Translations under genes and position numbers: made by a program
Notes under the pieces: generated by a model
What the model was told of the DNA's origin: nothing
The model's database searches: none
What the model saw: the letters and a program-made list of their open reading frames with translations, nothing else
Shown: in pieces, positions 59,701 through 64,000 of the stretch
Layout: each line of letters begins with the position of its first letter
Position numbering within the stretch: the first letter of the stretch is position 1
Assembly (NCBI RefSeq): GCF_000688395.1
Contig: NZ_JIAG01000002.1
Coordinates: forward strand, 186,001 to 250,000
From: Haematomicrobium sanguinis DSM 21259
GTDB lineage: Bacteria; Actinomycetota; Actinomycetes; Actinomycetales; Micrococcaceae
Direction: 5' to 3'
Length of the DNA stretch: 64,000 bases

Positions 59701-61230
59701 ATGCCCGAAAATGCAACCCCACGTCCGTTTCATTCCACTAGTCGCCGCACCCTGCTCGGGGCCGGACTCGCTTTGGGAACGGCCTCCGCCGCGGCTGTCA
59801 ATGCGGCTTCGGCCAGCACGGCCACGGCTGCCGACGTAAGCGGTTTGAGCCGCTCGGATGCGGCATTCTTGCGCCGCGGCCTGCAACACGGAGCGTGGGT
59901 GGCACCGCCGGAACGCTACTACCCGAGCGCTCAGGTTTACAGCGCGCAGGGCGGCTTCACGATGCCAACGTTCTACGACCCCGACTTGTACAACAAGCCA
60001 CTCATGGATCAGTTACCCGGAGAAACCTGGGCGATCACAAAGGCGCCGTACTCCGACCAGATCGATGGGCCGCCGCAACCGGGGCGGCCATTCCTGAATG
60101 CCGAGCAACAGGCAAATGCCGGGAACCTCTTTTCAATCTGTTTAGGTGATGAAGAGGGTTACAGCGTCGATCGCGTGGACTGGTTCAGCCAGTATGCAGC
60201 ACAGGCACGCGCAGCGGCGCCTCAAGCGCTCCTACATACGAATCAATATTCCGGGCAGTGGTCCGACACTCAAATTCGCGACTATATTCGCCGTGTACAA
60301 CCTGACCTCCTGTCCTGGGACAACTACTACTTCCATACCGCGGGGTCGGGACGATTTGAGTCCGGCAGTGTGACTCCGCTCTACAACGACACCTGGCGAT
60401 ACCGCCGGCTATCGTTGGAGGGGCTCGACGGCGCGGGTACTTCTCCCCTTGCTTTCGGGCAGTACACGCTGGGCTACCGGAACGGGAACTCGCAAGAAGG
60501 CGTCGGCACCCGTGTGATTTCCGAGTCCGAGCAATACGTCGTGTCCTTCGTGACGTGGGCGCTGGGTGGAAAGTGGCTCAACCTTTTCCGTTGGGAATGG
60601 AAGGCGGGGGATCAAATCTGGTTGCTGAATGATGAAAACGGCAACCTCACCGTTCAGTTTGATCGTTACGCCAAACTCAACGCGATGATGCGCAACCTCA
60701 GCCCGTACCTTGTTCGGCTACGCACGAAAAATGCCGGCCTGGTGCGTGGAAAGCTGGCTAGTGGCAGTCCCACACCGGCCTCCTCCATACCGGCGTTCAC
60801 GGCCACCACCGATCCGGGCATTGGGCTGGAGTCGGTGAGCGTGACGAAGGCGCCGGATAAGAATGGTGGACAGCCCACCGACACGCTTATCGGCACCTTC
60901 CGCCCGATACCCGGGCTATCGGCAACACAACGCGGAACTTATATCCCGACAGCCGATTCGCCGTTTTTTATGGTGGTCAACGCCACCGGCTTCGCCAATG
61001 ACAATCCCGGTCTGCGCGACGGAATCGGCGGCGAATCGGCGACGCTGCGACAGACGGTCCGCCTCACCTTCAACCTGACGGGGCTTCCTTACAATTCGGC
61101 GGGATTGCGCGTCATCCGCGCAGCTACCGGAACGGTGGAGCCAGTCTCACTCAACTCTGGATCAAATGGTCGGTACTGGGTCGATTGGTCGATAAACGGT
61201 GGTGTTGGCGACCTATTCTTCTGGGTCTAA
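59701..61230 (+). CDS. Tat-exported putative glycoside hydrolase, copy 1
   Basis: This 509-residue secreted protein has a twin-arginine signal ('STSRRTLLGAGLALGTASAA'). The mature part reads like a TIM-barrel glycosidase: 'GGFTMPTFYDPDLYNKPLMD', 'ICLGDEEGYSVDRVDWF' (candidate acid pair), 'VQPDLLSWDNYYFHT' and 'LGGKWLNLFRWEWKAG' are strand-end motifs. The last 130 residues form a beta-sandwich-like domain. I cannot place it in a numbered family. A paralogue follows 78 bases later, so the two form a pair. Confidence 0.72.
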   Translation: MPENATPRPFHSTSRRTLLGAGLALGTASAAAVNAASASTATAADVSGLSRSDAAFLRRGLQHGAWVAPPERYYPSAQVYSAQGGFTMPTFYDPDLYNKPLMDQLPGETWAITKAPYSDQIDGPPQPGRPFLNAEQQANAGNLFSICLGDEEGYSVDRVDWFSQYAAQARAAAPQALLHTNQYSGQWSDTQIRDYIRRVQPDLLSWDNYYFHTAGSGRFESGSVTPLYNDTWRYRRLSLEGLDGAGTSPLAFGQYTLGYRNGNSQEGVGTRVISESEQYVVSFVTWALGGKWLNLFRWEWKAGDQIWLLNDENGNLTVQFDRYAKLNAMMRNLSPYLVRLRTKNAGLVRGKLASGSPTPASSIPAFTATTDPGIGLESVSVTKAPDKNGGQPTDTLIGTFRPIPGLSATQRGTYIPTADSPFFMVVNATGFANDNPGLRDGIGGESATLRQTVRLTFNLTGLPYNSAGLRVIRAATGTVEPVSLNSGSNGRYWVDWSINGGVGDLFFWV

Positions 61231-61308
61231 TTTCTGACCCAACCCGTCAAACCGGCCGCGCCGGAAGTATGGACCCCGACCCCAGCCCTCACAACAAAGG
61301 AACATACC

Positions 61309-62859
61309 GTGGCTACACCGAAGTCAACTCCCTCAGCAAACGGATTATCCAGGCGCCGGGCGCTCGGCATTGCGGGGATCGCCGCGGCGGGCGGCGCAAT
61401 CGGCGCCGGCTCGCTCGGCGTTACGCCAGCCCTCTCCGCGCCTCCCAGTGCCGGGGCCATGACTAAAGCGGAACGGGCCTTCTTACAACGCGGTTTGCGC
61501 CACGCGGTATGGGTCGCTCCCGATACTCCGCCACGGTATGTCCCCACTCCGGCCGTCGTTGAAGCGGGCGGGTTCAACATGCCCACGTTTTACGATCCCG
61601 ATCTCTACAATGCTCCTCTCATGAATGGGCTGAAGGATAAGACGTGGTCCTTGGCCAAGGCTCCCTTCGCCCAACACATACTCGGCCCTTTAGATGAGAG
61701 CCGACCGTATTTCCACGATGCGCAATTGCAGAACATTCAGAACCTGTTCTCCGTATGCTTCGGCGATGAAGAATACTATTCAGACGAACTGATCCAGTGG
61801 TTACCTCGTTATTTCGCCAAACTCCGCGAGCAGGCACCGGACGCTCTGGCTCACACCAACCAATGGGCTGGTCAATGGCAGGATGACCAGATCCGACGTT
61901 ACGTGGCGGCGCTGCAGCCCGATATGCTCACCTTCGACAGCTACTACTACAACACCACCACGCAGCGCTCGTATCCGGGCGGGAGCGTGACCCCGCTCTA
62001 TAACGACACGTGGCGATACCGGCGGTTAGCGCTCGAAGGTAGCGACGGAAAAGGCAATAACCCACTGGTTTTTGGCCAGTACACACTCGGTTACCGAACC
62101 GGAACTAACCAAGCATTGATAGGCCCCCGCGTACTCAGCGAGACCGAAATATGGTTGACATCAATGCTCACCTGGACCTTGGGCGGCAAATGGCTAAACC
62201 TCTTCCGTTGGGAATGGGCTCCGGGCGACGAGCACTGGTTGCTCAACGACGCGAACGGCAACCTCACACCGCAATATTCGCAATATGCCGCGCTGAACGG
62301 GTTTATGCGCAACCTCAGCCCCTACCTGGTTCGCTTGAGGACCCAGGGTGCGGGAATCGTTCACGGCCAAATGCAATCCGATTCCGGAAGTATCGTCAGC
62401 ACGCCGGCCGCTGACATTCCCCGATGGAGTGTCGAAACCGACCCCGACACTCTCCTGACAGGGCTGAAGTCGGTGCGGGGAGCGGACGCGAATGCGGGTC
62501 GGCCCACTGACACCGTGATCGGCACTTTCCGACCGTTGCCCGGGCTGACGAAGCGCGAACGGTCCACGTGGATCCCGCGCCCAGACACTCCTTTTTTCAT
62601 GGTTCTAAACGCCTCGGGATTCGCCAAAAACAACATCGAGGATCGCTTTTCTGGGGGCGGCGAGTCACAATCTGCCACTCACACCGTCCAGCTCGAGTTT
62701 GACCTGCGTGGCAGTAACCGCTCTCCCAATGCTTTGCGATGCTTTTCCCCACAAGATGGCTCGGTACGCCGCGTTGACTTGGAGCGGGTCACCTCTCGCC
62801 AGTATGTTGCTACCCACACCCTTGCCGGGGCCATGGGCGATTTGTTCTTCTGGGAGTGA
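61309..62859 (+). CDS. Tat-exported putative glycoside hydrolase, copy 2
   Basis: This 516-residue paralogue of the preceding protein shares 'FYDPDLYN', 'GDEEYYSDELIQW', 'LQPDMLTFDSYYYNT', 'PLYNDTWRYRRLALEG' and 'LGGKWLNLFRWEW'. It has its own twin-arginine signal ('LSRRRALGIAGIAAAGGAIG'). AAAGGA precedes the GTG at 61,309. The candidate acids GDEE and the D-x-YYY motif are kept in both copies, which supports enzymatic function. Substrate is unknown; the genome context (EndoH, GH101) favours a glycoprotein glycan. Confidence 0.72.
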   Translation: MATPKSTPSANGLSRRRALGIAGIAAAGGAIGAGSLGVTPALSAPPSAGAMTKAERAFLQRGLRHAVWVAPDTPPRYVPTPAVVEAGGFNMPTFYDPDLYNAPLMNGLKDKTWSLAKAPFAQHILGPLDESRPYFHDAQLQNIQNLFSVCFGDEEYYSDELIQWLPRYFAKLREQAPDALAHTNQWAGQWQDDQIRRYVAALQPDMLTFDSYYYNTTTQRSYPGGSVTPLYNDTWRYRRLALEGSDGKGNNPLVFGQYTLGYRTGTNQALIGPRVLSETEIWLTSMLTWTLGGKWLNLFRWEWAPGDEHWLLNDANGNLTPQYSQYAALNGFMRNLSPYLVRLRTQGAGIVHGQMQSDSGSIVSTPAADIPRWSVETDPDTLLTGLKSVRGADANAGRPTDTVIGTFRPLPGLTKRERSTWIPRPDTPFFMVLNASGFAKNNIEDRFSGGGESQSATHTVQLEFDLRGSNRSPNALRCFSPQDGSVRRVDLERVTSRQYVATHTLAGAMGDLFFWE

Positions 62860-62910
62860 GTCTTCTCTGGTGGCCTAAAGGTGGCGCCACTGGTATTAGC
62901 GAAATCCGTC

Positions 62911-64000
62911 CTAGCGGCGGAGCGAAGTTCCGAAGGTGTGAACTGTGTTGCGCAGCGGGCGTTGTTGGCTGTCCACCCAGAGCGGCGGGATGAGCCAGGG
63001 AGTGTTGTCAATAATGGCAATCTCCCAGGTACCCGTGTGGATGTAGTGGTGGTGATAGGAGCACAGCAATACGCCGTTGCTGAGGTTCGTCTCGCCGCCG
63101 CGCGACCAAGGGTTAATGTGGTGTGCTTCGCAGAAGGCAAGAGGCGTGGTGCATCCTGGGAAGACGCATCCCTTGTCGCGTGCATTGAGTGCAACGCGTT
63201 GCGCCGCGGTGAAAAGCCGGCGCGATCGGCCAACATCCAGTGGCTGGCTGTCTCCCCCGAACACCACGGGGATCAGGTCGGCGTTGCACGCCACTCGACG
63301 AATGTCTTGGGATGTTGCCGCACCGATCCGCTGATAAAACGCGGTTCCGGACGATGTTTGTGAGTCCGATTCGACGTGCGGAGGTGGATCGGTGGTGGTT
63401 CCGGCTCCGGGAACCTCTTCGGCGGGTGTGCCAGCGCTATCTTCTGACCGATTCTTGAGCGCGCCCGTCAAATCGTGCTGATTAATGACGGCGATCACGG
63501 TCTGCCGCGCCTTTGGAACGTAATTAGGTGCTCCGTCTTCGCTCTTAACCGCTTCGGCGAGCGCTATGGCGCCTTCCCTTGCCGCAATCAGGAAGGCATC
63601 GAGAAGTTTTTGAGCGTACGTCGGTTCGAGACCTTCGGAGGCTCGATCCACTTGCGCCTTGGAGGGTTCCACACCGTATCCGCTGATGAGCTTCAGCGGA
63701 TCGATGTCTAAAATTTCGCGAGCTACGTCGGATTTCGCGAGCATTCCGGCTTCGCCTGAGGCACTGTCGCCGCTGGAGGCAGACCCGGTAACGGTTGTGC
63801 CCAGGCTTCCGAGGTGAATCTTGCCGTCCCGAGTCGGGGTGATGAGGGCGTTCACGAACGTGGAAAGAGCCTCGTACTGGAAGTCGGTGACGACCAGTTC
63901 AAGATGATGCAACTTATTGCGGTACTTCTTGTAGAAGAGCCCCTGCTTTTGGGCCAGCTCCCGTTCGGTAGGTTCGGCACCGTCCTGGTTGGCCAAGACC
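62911..64000 (-). CDS. DUF222/HNH endonuclease family protein (partial)
   Basis: The C-terminal 360 or so residues of a DUF222 plus HNH protein are present. The HNH domain reads 'GCVFPGCTTPLAFCEAHHIN', 'PWSRGGETNLSNGVLLCSYH', 'HHYIHTGTW', with the Cys pairs and catalytic His. The frame is open to the window edge, where the rest of the DUF222 region and the start should lie. These proteins are often present in many copies in actinobacterial genomes; some are linked to mobile introns or repeats, but their role is unclear. Confidence 0.88.
   Translation of the reverse strand, partial: VLANQDGAEPTERELAQKQGLFYKKYRNKLHHLELVVTDFQYEALSTFVNALITPTRDGKIHLGSLGTTVTGSASSGDSASGEAGMLAKSDVAREILDIDPLKLISGYGVEPSKAQVDRASEGLEPTYAQKLLDAFLIAAREGAIALAEAVKSEDGAPNYVPKARQTVIAVINQHDLTGALKNRSEDSAGTPAEEVPGAGTTTDPPPHVESDSQTSSGTAFYQRIGAATSQDIRRVACNADLIPVVFGGDSQPLDVGRSRRLFTAAQRVALNARDKGCVFPGCTTPLAFCEAHHINPWSRGGETNLSNGVLLCSYHHHYIHTGTWEIAIIDNTPWLIPPLWVDSQQRPLRNTVHTFGTSLRR

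Overview
The window is high-GC DNA from an actinobacterium. The evidence is the gene content: an SOS mutasome of the actinobacterial type (imuA'-imuB-dnaE2), a parA-scpA-scpB-pseudouridine synthase-tyrA-cmk-acyltransferase-der operon, a CmtR-type metal sensor, a DUF222/HNH endonuclease, GTG starts and at least one apparently leaderless promoter. Secreted enzymes for N-glycans (an EndoH homologue) and O-glycans (a GH101 enzyme) suggest an animal- or mucosa-associated species. The family cannot be fixed from the sequence; an Actinomycetaceae-like organism is plausible.

Positions 1 to about 22,850 are the right part of an integrative conjugative element (ICE) sitting at the 3' end of a tRNA-Pro gene (22,854-22,927). 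Its backbone encodes a ParB-like protein, a VirB8-like protein, a three-domain cell-wall hydrolase (VirB1 role), two small two-TM pilin-like proteins, a TrbL/VirB6 channel protein, an SCO6880-type protein (VirB3/VirB4 N-terminus role), a VirB4 ATPase, a VirD4 coupling protein, a DUF4913 protein, an excisionase and a tyrosine integrase. The left end and any relaxase lie outside the window. Cargo interrupts the backbone in three places: a three-gene recombinase cassette with 15-bp repeats (4.5-7.8 kb), a tyrosine-phosphatase-like gene (7.8-8.3 kb), and a cadmium-resistance pair with an IS3-family element, broken genes and a repeat-peptide gene (14.7-18.1 kb).

Positions 23,000 to 64,000 are chromosomal. 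In order they hold: a degenerate second tRNA-Pro; a MarR regulator divergent from an MMPL exporter; a TetR regulator divergent from an SDR oxidoreductase and an NTF2-like protein; an Fpg/Nei glycosylase; an EndoH-like secreted glycosidase with a LacI-type operator over its -10; small enzymes; a GH101 endo-alpha-N-acetylgalactosaminidase in an operon with a LacI regulator; the SOS mutasome behind a LexA box; several small genes; the eight-gene parA-to-der operon; a DctA transporter divergent from a CitA/DcuS-type two-component system; two tandem Tat-signal proteins that look like uncharacterised glycoside hydrolases; and a DUF222/HNH gene cut by the window end.

Two themes stand out. One is a probable host-glycan foraging set: EndoH, GH101, the LacI regulator and the paired GH-like proteins. 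The other is a short dispersed repeat (core GAAGAACGACGGCGA) found only in the chromosomal part, which encodes QKNDGD or VKNDGD in the same frame in six unrelated genes.
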